64,000 nucleotides of DNA from Streptomyces mayonensis. GTDB taxonomy: Bacteria; Actinomycetota; Actinomycetes; Streptomycetales; Streptomycetaceae. A program made the translations under genes and the position numbers. Under the pieces are notes generated by a model, which made no database searches, was not told where the DNA came from, and was given only the letters and a program-made list of their open reading frames with translations. This document shows, piece after piece, positions 16,101 through 24,288 of this stretch. The DNA is taken from NCBI RefSeq assembly GCF_018982965.1, contig NZ_JACBYP010000013.1:1-64000 (forward strand), given 5' to 3'. Position 1 is the stretch's first letter; the number at the start of each line of letters is the position of its first letter.

Positions 16101-18512
16101 TTACCCGGCGCCAGGTGACGAGGACGACGAGGACGACGAAGACGAAGAGGGCGACGAGGGCGACGAAGACGAAGAGGAGGAGGACGACGAGGAAGAGGAG
16201 GACGACGGGGCCAGGAGGTCGACGCCGCACAGGGCGGCGAGCTCTCCGGCGACGGCCGTGAGCGGCGCCCGCAGCCCGGCCAGGTCGGCGCGCATGTCGG
16301 TGGAGCGCTTCCACCGCCGTTCGTGCTCCACCGGGCTGACGTCCGGCGGGCGGGCGGCCTCGTGTTCCTGGAGTGCCGGATGCCACGTGGTGAGGAAGGG
16401 ACGCAGATGCGTGTTGATCAACCGCGCGGCGACGGCGGGCAGGGTCAGCGGGGTCGCGGTCTCGGTCGCCACCCGGTGGAGCACGTCGCGTGTCGTGGCG
16501 AACAGGGAGTGCAGGGACGCCAGCGCCTCGCGCAGCGAGCCGTGCTCCTCGGGGAGCGGCTGGACACCGACCCGGGTGACCAGCTCGACCTGGAGATCGA
16601 AGGCTGCGGCCCGCTCCAGAGGGCTGCCGCGACGGGCGACGGGTGACGTGGCGGGTGGGGCGGGCGTGGCCGGCGGGGCGGCGTGCGAGGCCCGGCCCTC
16701 GGCGGGCCCCACCCCGACCGGCCGGACCGGCCGACCGCTGCTGACGGGCTGTTCACCGACGGGCTGTTGGGTAACCGGCTGTTGGCTGGCCGGCTGTTGG
16801 CTGACCGGCTGTCGGCTGCTCGGCTGTTCGCTGACCGGTCGGCCGCTGACGGTCCAGGCGCCCGCCGGCCGGCCCGGGGCCGGGTGCCCGGTGGCGGGCC
16901 GGCCGTCCGGGACGAGCGAGTGCAGGAGGAGCCGGCGCAGGTCCTCCTGACGGGCCACGTCCGTGTCGTGCCGGTGCACGGCCCGGGCGAGCAACGGGTG
17001 GACGGTCCAGGACCGCTCCCGAGGCGGTTCGTCGCGCAGCGCGCCGGAGCCGCGCAGCGCCTCCACGGCCTCGGAGACGAGGCCTGCCACGTCCCACGGG
17101 TCGTAGGGCCCGACGGACGACAGCACGTTCTCCAGTGCGGTCTGGGACAGTGGTGCCGGGCAGGCGAGGGCGAGCAGCCGCAGCACGTCGTCGGCCGGAT
17201 CGGCGCCGGAGAGCGCCCTGGGCAGCAGGGCCGTCGCGAGCGGACGCCGCCCCGGCCCGCCGCTGCCGGACGCGGCACGCCCGGCCAGCACGTCCGTGCC
17301 GCGCGTGTGCAACCGGTTGCGTACGTCGGCGAAGTCACCGGTGACCGTCAGACCGGCGAGCAGCTCCAGCGCCTCCGGGTGCCCGCCGACGTCCCGTACG
17401 AGCGCGAGCGCGGCGGCGCGGTCCATGTCGCCGAGGGGCGCGCGCCGCGAGGTGAGCAGGCGGTAGCCGTCGGCGTCCGACAACGGAGCGAGGTCGAGGC
17501 ACTCCGCGAAGGCGTCGTAGCGCTGGGACCGGGTGGTGACCAGGGTGGCCGTGAGCATGTGGGGGCCGCGCAGGAGCGTGAGCTGGTCCGGGGCGAGACC
17601 GTCGGGGACACCGTCCACCACCCACAGGCAGGGCAGGTTGCGCTGCCCCAGCGCCACCGCCAGGTGGCTGAGCAGCCCCGGCAGGGACGTCGGCGCCGAG
17701 GTGGCCACCCGCAGCGCCGCCAGCACGGTGGAGACCTGCTCCGCGTAGGACTCCATCGCTTCCGCGGGCGCCCCCTCGTAGGCGTGGAGGTCGAACCAGA
17801 AGACGCCGCCGGGGAAGGCCGACCCGAAGTGCAGGGCGTACTCCTGCGCCAGCAGCGACTTGCCCAGACCGGGCATGCCGCGGACCTGGGCGCCGCGCCC
17901 GCCGCCGGTCCCGGCGACCAGTGGGGCACGGTGGCGGTGCAGGGCCGTGTGAATGCGCCACTGCTCGGCCAGACGGCCGGTGAAGCGGAGCGAACCCGTG
18001 CGGGCCGGCGCGGGCAGCCACGGCACGGGCGGCGCGTCCGCCGCGTCCGCCGCATCGCCCATGAGCGTGCCGACGGTCTCCACGTACTCGGCCACCCGCG
18101 CGGCGAGCAGGTCCAGCGCCTCCGGAGTGGCGGGCCACGGCCAGTGGCGGGCGTCCCGCAGCTCGACCGGGTGGACGTGGTCGGAGCCGGACTCGGGGTT
18201 GACCACGAGCGTCCGCCGGCGCGGATCACCCTCGCGCTGCCCGGTCAGATAGGCGTAGGTCAGCTCCCACTGGCACGCCCGCCGCTGCGGGTAGTCCTCC
18301 GAATACAGGGCGAGCAGGATCCGGGAGTGGGCGAGCCCCCGGGTGATGGTCGCGGTGATGGACGCGAAGTCGTCCACGGCCGTGTCGTCGACGAACACCC
18401 GCAGGCCGCGCCCCTGGAGCGCGGGGACCAGGTCACCGACGCGACCGGCGTCGGACCGGCTGTAACTGACGAAGACGTCCCAATCCGGCCCGGAGGCTTC
18501 GGACCCCGTCAT
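16101..18512 (-). CDS. TIR-STAND (NB-ARC-like) NLR-type protein
   Basis: An 803-residue multidomain protein. Residues about 10-140 are a TIR domain (DVFVSYSRSDA; ALYSEDY; the W-E pair in CQWEL with Glu about 83 at the NADase catalytic position). Residues about 175-500 are a STAND/NB-ARC NTPase with P-loop GMPGLGKS (about 214) and Walker B-like LWVVDGV, followed by winged-helix-like segments. Instead of TPR repeats it has a QQPV-rich linker (about 555-590) and a domain of about 120 residues (LREALASLHSLF... LRPFLTTWHPALQEHE) that recurs in the neighbouring membrane protein. It ends in a polyserine tail. Bacterial TIR-STANDs are often abortive-infection sensors; that role is inferred here. Confidence 0.82.
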   Translation of the reverse strand: MTGSEASGPDWDVFVSYSRSDAGRVGDLVPALQGRGLRVFVDDTAVDDFASITATITRGLAHSRILLALYSEDYPQRRACQWELTYAYLTGQREGDPRRRTLVVNPESGSDHVHPVELRDARHWPWPATPEALDLLAARVAEYVETVGTLMGDAADAADAPPVPWLPAPARTGSLRFTGRLAEQWRIHTALHRHRAPLVAGTGGGRGAQVRGMPGLGKSLLAQEYALHFGSAFPGGVFWFDLHAYEGAPAEAMESYAEQVSTVLAALRVATSAPTSLPGLLSHLAVALGQRNLPCLWVVDGVPDGLAPDQLTLLRGPHMLTATLVTTRSQRYDAFAECLDLAPLSDADGYRLLTSRRAPLGDMDRAAALALVRDVGGHPEALELLAGLTVTGDFADVRNRLHTRGTDVLAGRAASGSGGPGRRPLATALLPRALSGADPADDVLRLLALACPAPLSQTALENVLSSVGPYDPWDVAGLVSEAVEALRGSGALRDEPPRERSWTVHPLLARAVHRHDTDVARQEDLRRLLLHSLVPDGRPATGHPAPGRPAGAWTVSGRPVSEQPSSRQPVSQQPASQQPVTQQPVGEQPVSSGRPVRPVGVGPAEGRASHAAPPATPAPPATSPVARRGSPLERAAAFDLQVELVTRVGVQPLPEEHGSLREALASLHSLFATTRDVLHRVATETATPLTLPAVAARLINTHLRPFLTTWHPALQEHEAARPPDVSPVEHERRWKRSTDMRADLAGLRAPLTAVAGELAALCGVDLLAPSSSSSSSSSSSSSSSPSSPSSSSSSSSSSSPGAG
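16114..16206. repeat. GAC/GAG triplet tract encoding a polyserine tail
   Basis: A purine-rich simple-sequence tract built from GAC, GAG and GAA triplets on the + strand. Read on the - strand it encodes about 35 residues, nearly all serine with three prolines, at the C-terminus of the TIR-STAND protein. Length change in triplets would lengthen or shorten the tail without a frameshift. Confidence 0.8.
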
Positions 18513-18579
18513 CTCCGCCTCCCCGCGGACACCTCAGTCGACGGGCCGCGCCGCCCTTCGCGACCACTGAAAAAACGCC

Positions 18580-18589
18580 GGGGGGGGGG
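18580..18589. repeat. G10 homopolymer
   Basis: Ten consecutive G lie in the 178-bp gap between the start of the TIR-STAND gene and the end of the upstream membrane protein gene. Possible slippage site or sequencing artefact; no coding effect visible. Confidence 0.6.
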
Positions 18590-18690
18590 TGCGCAGATCG
18601 CCGCCCCACCACTACCCGCCCCACCACAACCCGGCAGGCCGAGCGCCCGCACGATGATGACCGTCACTCTGCCATCATGCGACACGGCCC

Positions 18691-19470
18691 TCACTGCCCG
18701 ACGCCATCACCCCTGCTCCTCGGCACGGCCGGCCGAACCGACCCCGAAGCGGCCTGCGCCGACTGCGGGGAGCCTGGGGTGCTCGGGGAGCCCGGGGAGC
18801 CCGGGGACTGCGGAGACCGCCCCGAGGGCCGCAGGTGCCGCTCCGGATCACGGATACCGGCAATCTCCCCAAGCCCGACGACGTAGGGCCGCAGCCGCCC
18901 CTGCAACTGCCGCAGCTCTTCACGGAACGCGGCGTTGTGCGGCCACTCGGACTCGTCCTGACCGGGATGACGCTCCTCGAACTCCTTCAGGCTGGGATGC
19001 CACTTGGCCAGAAACGGAGCGAGCTCGAAATTCAGCACGTCCAGGGCCAGTTCGTAGACCGAGTCCCCTCTGGCGGGAGGCGGCGGGGTCGTGTGCCCCT
19101 CCAGAGGCTCACGATAAAGATCGAACAGCGTCTTCAGAGAGGTGAGCGCTTCCCGCAGATTGCCGCTGCCGTCCTCCAGCGGACGGGTGGCCACCCGGGT
19201 CGCGGCCTGGAAGAACATCCGCTGCGCGGCCTGGCGCATGTCCGTCTTGGTGGTGAAGGACATCTCGTTGCCGAGAAGCTGCAGACGCACCTCGGTCAGC
19301 TGGGCGGACCTGCGATACAGCTCCAGCCCCAGCACGACGCCCACCCCGATGAGACACCCCACGATGACCGACAGACGCTGCCCACCGGTCTGGCTGATCG
19401 AGTACGCGGCGATACCGACCACGCTGCCGGTGACCCCCGCCAGCACAACCCGCAACACCATCCGCAACAC
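18691..19470 (-). CDS. Two-helix membrane protein sharing the TIR-STAND C-terminal domain
   Basis: A protein of about 259 residues. It begins with two membrane helices (VLAGVTGSVVGIAAYSI and LSVIVGCLIGVGVVLGLEL) and has a cytosolic part. Residues about 85-210 align by eye with the C-terminal domain of the TIR-STAND product: TRVATRPLEDGSGNLREALTSL matches TRVGVQPLPEEHGSLREALASL, and LAPFLAKWHPSLKEFE matches LRPFLTTWHPALQEHE. A proline/serine tail follows. GTG 19470 has GGAGGGGG upstream; the reading frame extends to 19485. It lies 178 bp upstream of, and in the same direction as, the TIR-STAND gene. It may be a membrane partner; function unknown. Confidence 0.68.
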   Translation of the reverse strand: MLRMVLRVVLAGVTGSVVGIAAYSISQTGGQRLSVIVGCLIGVGVVLGLELYRRSAQLTEVRLQLLGNEMSFTTKTDMRQAAQRMFFQAATRVATRPLEDGSGNLREALTSLKTLFDLYREPLEGHTTPPPPARGDSVYELALDVLNFELAPFLAKWHPSLKEFEERHPGQDESEWPHNAAFREELRQLQGRLRPYVVGLGEIAGIRDPERHLRPSGRSPQSPGSPGSPSTPGSPQSAQAASGSVRPAVPRSRGDGVGQ

Positions 19471-19647
19471 GCCGCCCCCTCCCACCCGCGCTCCACCTCA
19501 CGCTCACGACTCACAGTCACACGAACTGCCCCCACCACTCTAGGCATTGGCGGCCCCGGCACCCCAGAAGTCGGCCACCGCCCTCCCGTACCCACGGAGC
19601 CACCGTCCGCGCGTCCGCCACGAGCCGCACGTCATCGAGGCCGACGC

Positions 19648-20577
19648 TCAGCCGACCGCACGCAGGCGCTCCCCGACGAGGTGGTCCCGGCAACTGCGGC
19701 AGTGCCCCGGTCCCTGGGCGCGGAAGGCGCGCTCGCAGCCGTCGCAGGTCTGGAACGGCAGCACGGCCGGACGCTCGACGGCCGGTGGCAGAGGCGCCGG
19801 GGGCGGCACGGGCAGAGGTGTCTCCCGCAGGCGGAAGGCGAGGAAGCTCGCAGGCCGGGCCCGGAAGCGGTCGGGAAGCCGTACGGTCAGCAGCTCGGTG
19901 ATCTCGCGCGCGCCCACTCCGGCCGCCAGCCACTCGGCCACGGCAGGCGCCAAGCGGGCGGCCTCCGGTGCGGACAGGACGAGACGGGCATCGACCCGAC
20001 GCAGGGCGGTCAGCACGGCGACCGCCTCCGGATCGGCGTCGGAGAGCCCCGGGGCCGGACTCTCGGCCACCTCGGGCACCTCGGCCACCTCGGGCACCTC
20101 GAAACCGGGAGCGGGCGCCACCTCACGCAGCGCCGAAGCCGTCTCTTGGACGACGGGCTGCCGTACCGGCTGCCGTACCCGGGGCCGGGGCGGTTTCGGC
20201 GGCACGGGCGGGTCGCTGGGACCGTCGTCACCGGGGACGTCGTAGAAGTACGTGCGAGTGCGGATCTGCCCAGAGGCCAGCCGCTCCCGGCGACGCTCGA
20301 GGTACCCGGCGGCTTCCAACTCCCGCAGCGCGCGCGAGATCAGGATCTCGCCCTCGCTGAAGTGCGCGCACAGGGCGGCGATGGTCACGGGGGCGCCGGT
20401 GGGCAGCGACAGGATGTACACGGCCACGCCGACCGTGACCGCGCTGCCGCGCCGCTGGGCGAGGGCGTTGGAGACCACCGTGAAGTCGGCGATGAGCCGG
20501 GTGCGTACGTGGATCACACCGGAGGTCGGTGCTCCGGCGCCGGCGCGCAGGCGCGCGTTAGACTGCGAGTCAGCCAT
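19648..20577 (-). CDS. Winged-helix protein with C-terminal zinc finger
   Basis: A 309-residue protein of a type common in Streptomyces. Residues about 25-110 form a winged helix for DNA binding (FTVVSNALAQRR...VTIAALCAHFSEGEILISRALRELEAAGYLERRRE...RTYFYDVP). A proline/valine-rich linker follows, then a helical region (VAEWLAAGVGAREITELLTVRLP) and a C-terminal CxxC...CxxC finger (CDGCERAF...CRSCRDHL, about 285-300). It resembles regulators that resolve replication or partner helicase-like steps, but no function is established. ATG 20577 has AGGAAGAGAAG upstream, and a direct-repeat pair sits 67-100 bp upstream. Confidence 0.68.
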   Translation of the reverse strand: MADSQSNARLRAGAGAPTSGVIHVRTRLIADFTVVSNALAQRRGSAVTVGVAVYILSLPTGAPVTIAALCAHFSEGEILISRALRELEAAGYLERRRERLASGQIRTRTYFYDVPGDDGPSDPPVPPKPPRPRVRQPVRQPVVQETASALREVAPAPGFEVPEVAEVPEVAESPAPGLSDADPEAVAVLTALRRVDARLVLSAPEAARLAPAVAEWLAAGVGAREITELLTVRLPDRFRARPASFLAFRLRETPLPVPPPAPLPPAVERPAVLPFQTCDGCERAFRAQGPGHCRSCRDHLVGERLRAVG

Positions 20578-20904
20578 CGGGAAGCTCTTCTCTTCCTTGA
20601 TCGGTTAGGCCCTCGTCCGGGACTGCGAATCCCAGCCGGGGGCCGCTCTGTTGCGGGTCGGTGACGCTCTGTTGCGGTGAACGTAACGGCCCGAATCCCG
20701 CACCCGCAAGCCAGTCACCCGCACGAGTGACACGCGCGCACCGGCGCGGGGAGGGTGGGCGGGCGGGTAGTTCTTTCTCCGGTTCTTTGGGGAGGTCAGC
20801 GTCCCACCGGCACCTGGCGAACGAGACACCGGCGGCCCCGGGCAACCGCCGTCGACCAGCGCCCGGTTGACTCAGCCCCGGCGTCTACTGCCCTTGCCCC
20901 CCGC
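20578..20904. other. Intergenic region, no gene seen
   Basis: About 330 bp between the leftward winged-helix gene and the leftward nucleotidyltransferase gene. No reading frame with convincing composition. It holds the paired 13-bp direct repeats at 20644-20677 and otherwise nothing I can name. Confidence 0.5.
20644..20677. promoter_or_regulatory. Paired 13-bp direct repeats, candidate operator
   Basis: Two exact copies of CGCTCTGTTGCGG at 20644-20656 and 20665-20677, spaced 21 bp start to start (two helical turns), upstream of the winged-helix gene that starts at 20577. Spacing on one DNA face suggests cooperative regulator binding. Inference from pattern. Confidence 0.45.
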
Positions 20905-21609
20905 TCAGCGGATCCCGGCACGTCTGTAGCCCACCCAGAACCGGCCGCCGGCCTGCCCGAGCACCTCGTCGACGGCGGTCACGAGAGGCTCCGCTCTTCC
21001 GCTCAGTACCTCCTGCAGACCGTGATGGAGACGTGCACCGAGCCCTGGTGCGGCCGCATCGAGGCGGCGTCCCAGCCACTTCCCACCGCCGTCCCAGGTT
21101 CCGGCGACCGCCAGCGCCAGCTCACCGGTCCGGCGGACCAGTTCGGTCGCGATGAACAGACGCTCGCTCTGGTCGTCGCTTCCCGCGAGGTCGTCGAGGA
21201 GATCGGTGATCACGTAACGGCGATCGTCGATCTCTTCCGCCGACGCCGGGGGCGGCCCGGCTGCGGTCAGCTTGCGGGCGTGCGCGGCGAGGCGCGCTCC
21301 GAGCCCGTCGGTGTCGAACAGCAGCAGCCCGGCGGCACACATCCACAGCAGCGGCGACCGGCGCACGGGCAACTCCCGGTCGATGTAGGCGTGCCACGTC
21401 GCTTCGGTGTGCACGAACATCTCCACCGGCCAGTCGGCGTACTGGAGGCTCTCACGGTAGGGGGCGGGGTCCCCGTGGAGCAGCACCACCACGTCCAGAT
21501 CCGACGTCGCCGTACGCCGGCCCGTGGCGACGCTCCCGCCCAGGAACGCGGTGCGCGCTTCGGGGTGCTGTTCCTGTACAACGGCGCGTGCGGCCTCGAT
21601 GGCATCCAT
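20905..21609 (-). CDS. Nucleotidyltransferase-fold protein
   Basis: A protein of about 234 residues with the polymerase-beta-like nucleotidyltransferase signature: GGSVATGRRTATSDLDVVV (G-S-x-x-T-G...S-D-x-D) near residue 22-40, and a third acidic position in PVEMFVHTE. The C-terminal half is helical (ERLFIATELVRRTGELALAV) as in aminoglycoside nucleotidyltransferase-like or HEPN-associated proteins. Substrate unknown; it may modify a small molecule or tRNA. I use the ATG at 21609, which begins the fold. A GTG at 21675 with GAGGGTGA upstream would add 22 glycine-rich residues. Confidence 0.72.
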   Translation of the reverse strand: MDAIEAARAVVQEQHPEARTAFLGGSVATGRRTATSDLDVVVLLHGDPAPYRESLQYADWPVEMFVHTEATWHAYIDRELPVRRSPLLWMCAAGLLLFDTDGLGARLAAHARKLTAAGPPPASAEEIDDRRYVITDLLDDLAGSDDQSERLFIATELVRRTGELALAVAGTWDGGGKWLGRRLDAAAPGLGARLHHGLQEVLSGRAEPLVTAVDEVLGQAGGRFWVGYRRAGIR

Positions 21610-21834
21610 GTGCCAACTCTCAGCGCCGGCCCCGCCGAGCGCACGCCCTTTTCCGTCCTGCTTCCCTCCTGCCACGGAATCTCACCCTCGGGGAAGGAAC
21701 GGTCCCATGGCACTCGGGAACAGGGCCCCGGCCCGGCCCGCCCGCAGAACGCCCTTCCGAGGTTGGGCTATCGTGTGCGGGGAGTATGAGCAGGCACATG
21801 GTCTGTTGAGTCTCAGCCCGGGAGAATCCAGCCG

Positions 21835-22491
21835 ATGGCGAGGCAGCTACGCGCCGAGCGGACCCGCACGACGATATTCGGTGCGGCGGCCGACCTGTTC
21901 GACCGCCAGGGCTACGAGTCGACCAGCCTGAGCGAGATCGTCGCCCACGCCGGAGTCACCAAGGGCGCCCTGTACTTCCACTTCGCGGCGAAGGAAGACC
22001 TCGCCCACGCCATCATGGAGATGCAGTCCCGTACCTTCCGCCGACTGGCGAAGGACCTGGACGGGCGAGGCTACTCCTCGCTGGAGGCGCTGATGCGCCT
22101 CACGTTCGGTATGGCCCAGGTCTACGAGGAGGGGCCGGTGCTGCGGGCCGGAATGCGGCTCGCCACCGCAGGAGTACCAGTGCGGCCGCCCCTGCCGCAC
22201 CCCTTCACCGAGTGGCGGGAGATTGCCACGTCACGGCTGCTGAACGCGGTACAGCAGTCGGATGTGCACTCGGACATCGATGTCGACTCCATCGCCCACA
22301 CCCTCGTCTCCTCCGTCGTCGGCACCTGCGTCGTGGGCGGCACTCTCGAACCGGCTGGACGCCGGCCCCGCCGCCTCGCGGAGATGTGGCACCTCCGGAT
22401 CCGGGGCATGGTCCCGGTGACCCGGCGCGCCCGCTACCTCACCCTCGCGGCCCGCTTGGAACAGGAGACCGCCGCGGCCCCGGTCCGGTGA
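21835..22491 (+). CDS. ScbR/ArpA-like gamma-butyrolactone receptor homologue (TetR family)
   Basis: A 218-residue TetR-family repressor. The HTH is ERTRTTIFGAAADLFDRQGYESTSLSEIVAHAGVTKGALYFHFAAKEDLA (residues about 9-58), with the YFHF-x-x-K-E-D-L motif highly typical of autoregulator receptors. The ligand-binding domain follows (W in EWREIATSRLLNAV). Such proteins repress antibiotic and developmental genes until a butyrolactone or butenolide binds. No afsA/scbA-type synthase lies nearby, so it may be an orphan pseudo-receptor. ATG 21835 is preceded by GGGAGAATCCAGCC. Confidence 0.85.
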   Translation: MARQLRAERTRTTIFGAAADLFDRQGYESTSLSEIVAHAGVTKGALYFHFAAKEDLAHAIMEMQSRTFRRLAKDLDGRGYSSLEALMRLTFGMAQVYEEGPVLRAGMRLATAGVPVRPPLPHPFTEWREIATSRLLNAVQQSDVHSDIDVDSIAHTLVSSVVGTCVVGGTLEPAGRRPRRLAEMWHLRIRGMVPVTRRARYLTLAARLEQETAAAPVR

Positions 22492-22628
22492 CGTCCAGCC
22501 GACGGGACGTCGGCGCGGGCAAGGACCGGCCCAACGCACCGCTCGGGCCCGGCCGATGACGCGACCGCCTCGAGCCACGTACCACCTTCGTCCCACCCCG
22601 GCCGGGCCCCTTCGGATGCGCTGCCCGC

Positions 22629-23051
22629 CTACAGCTGGGCCGATGCGAAGCCCGTCAGCAGGACGGCGGTGCCGCCGATCTCACCGATGATCAGAGCCTC
22701 GCGTGCACCGCGCAGGCTGGGCTTCAGGTCACGCATCTGGTTGTCGGTCCTGGCCTGGATGCCGAGTCGTACGTAGTTCGAGACCGTCACGATGAACATG
22801 CCGATGATCGCTGCTGCGGCGGCGACGTTCACTGCGCCGGGCCAGCCGGAGAACTGGACGAGCGGTGCCACGATGGCCGAGGTCGCGAAGGAATACATCA
22901 GTCCGGCGTTATGGGCGACGTTGACGTAGCGGTGTGCCGTTCCGTCCGGGGACGCTATCGACTGCTGCCATTTCCACACCCCGAGGACCAGCGACGCTAT
23001 GAAGATCAGTCCGGCAGCGAAGAGGACCCAGGCGGTCTCCTGGCGGATCAT
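22629..23051 (-). CDS. Four-helix membrane protein of unknown function
   Basis: A 140-residue protein with four predicted membrane helices: about 8-27 (WVLFAAGLIFIASLVLGVW), 49-68, 72-93 (AVNVAAAAAIIGMFIVTVS) and 118-136 (LIIGEIGGTAVLLTGFASA). A short charged loop lies between helices 3 and 4 (RTDNQMRDLKPSLRGARE). I do not recognise a family. ATG 23051 has GGAGGAG upstream, so it is probably translated. It is convergent with the ScbR-like gene. Confidence 0.62.
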   Translation of the reverse strand: MIRQETAWVLFAAGLIFIASLVLGVWKWQQSIASPDGTAHRYVNVAHNAGLMYSFATSAIVAPLVQFSGWPGAVNVAAAAAIIGMFIVTVSNYVRLGIQARTDNQMRDLKPSLRGAREALIIGEIGGTAVLLTGFASAQL

Positions 23052-23717
23052 TGTGCTCCTCCGAATGATGCCGGAAGCCGCCCGCCTGTCGAGGCCGGAC
23101 GACTTCGGGCGCTATCGACGTAGGCTGCCCCGGGTGCTGAGCAGTGAGCGACGCCGCCCCTACGGCCGCGCGGCGGCTCTCGGTCCGGGGGCGGGACGCA
23201 GAACGACGGCGTTCGCCCGAAGGCAGGTTAGCGGTGAGCTGGTCTGCACGGTCTTCCTCCACCCCACCCCCCGCCGGCAGGCGCTGCACGGTACGGATCA
23301 CCCGCCGGCACCGACACTGACCGTGCCTGACCTGCTATTCCTCTGTCGGGGCGCCAGAGGACCGGCGCCTCGTGCGCACCCTGCAGCGAGTGAGGGAGGC
23401 AGCGCCGATCCCCATGCTGGAGATTCGCTGGGGAGATCAAGCGAGCGGCGGTCGGGCCGTGGAGGTGACCGCAGCCGCGCTGGATTGAGACGAACTGACT
23501 GGGCAGCTCAGCGAGGCACATAACGCCTTGAAGGCATTCATCCGGAGCACCATGCGGATCAGAGAAGGGTGCCCGCGGTTTGGAGACCGGCAGCGTCGGC
23601 GGGATCCGGTTCTAGTGCTACATGGTCAAGGATTTCCTGCCTATCTCCACGGAGGTCAGCTGCCCCTGCTGCCGCACGAGGCGGGTCCGGAGGCAGGGGC
23701 CCGCGTCCCGGCCTGCC
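23052..23717. other. Gene-poor stretch with a possible decayed coding relic
   Basis: 666 bp with no convincing intact gene. From about 23336 to 23560 on the + strand one frame reads like protein (DRRLVRTLQRVREAAPIP, then LEIRWGDQASGGRAVEV, then after an in-frame TGA near 23487 DELTGQLSEAHNALKAF). It has no obvious start and is interrupted, so it looks like a gene remnant of unknown identity. The rest shows nothing recognisable. Confidence 0.3.
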
Positions 23718-23966
23718 CTACTTTCGGGTGCTGACGCCTCGTTCCAGGGATCCGGCGGCGATGAGAGCGGTACCTGCTTCCTCGTGGCCGGTCAGGGAGA
23801 GGATCGCACCGGCGGTGCAGCAGGCTGCGGACAGTCCGACTGTGGCCCAGGCGAGGGCGTTGTGGGAGCGCGGCTGCTCCGTGGGGGCCTCGTCCGGCGT
23901 GTGCGGCTCGGTCGGCGGCGTTCCGTGCGACTGCGGGTCATCCGAGGCATTGTTTGTGGTGGACAT
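23718..23966 (-). CDS. Small single-helix membrane protein
   Basis: An 82-residue protein. A disordered, Thr/Pro/Glu-rich N-terminus (about 1-36) leads to a hydrophobic segment (LAWATVGLSAACCTAGAILSL, about 39-59) and a short Ala-rich tail. No family recognised. ATG 23966 is preceded by GAAGG. It is the last chromosomal gene before the tRNA-Pro integration point. Confidence 0.5.
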   Translation of the reverse strand: MSTTNNASDDPQSHGTPPTEPHTPDEAPTEQPRSHNALAWATVGLSAACCTAGAILSLTGHEEAGTALIAAGSLERGVSTRK

Positions 23967-24209
23967 GGCAAGCCTTCGCTTCTTGGGCGTGTTGCGGCAC
24001 GCGGTGAATGGGTGAAGGGACCATGGCCCGGCGGGGAGTTAGCTGCGCAAGCCCTCCGGTTGTGTCCGGTGGTGCCCCGGATATGGACGAGACCGCACCC
24101 TGTGGGAGGTCGATCGGTGTCGGGGACGGTTCCGCCCCTGACGCGGGTGAGGAGCGCCGGCGTGGAACACCTCGCGCTGGGAGCCACCGCGGAGCCTCTC
24201 CCCGAAGTC

Positions 24210-24219
24210 GGCTCCCAAA
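24210..24219. repeat. GGCTCCCAAA copy left of the att core
   Basis: One copy, within a 13-base match GTCGGCTCCCAAA shared with the tandem copies at 24436-24466 on the other side of the tRNA fragment. May be an arm-type recombinase site; inference. Confidence 0.4.
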
Positions 24220-24238
24220 GCAGGGCGACAAAGCAGAA

Positions 24239-24272
24239 CAGGCCCGGTGCTGATCTCTCAGCACCGGGCCTG
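24239..24272 (-). terminator. tRNA-Pro terminator
   Basis: A perfect 15-bp stem (CAGGCCCGGTGCTGA and its complement) with a TCTC loop lies 17 bases past the 3' end of the tRNA-Pro fragment on the - strand. It is best read as the original terminator of the intact tRNA gene before integration. Confidence 0.85.
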
Positions 24273-24288
24273 ACCTGGTGTTCTTCTG

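Noticed and set aside
16101..18512. FxsT/FxSxx-COOH system TPR protein
   Set aside because: No TPR repeats and no FxsA precursor or FxsB radical SAM gene nearby.
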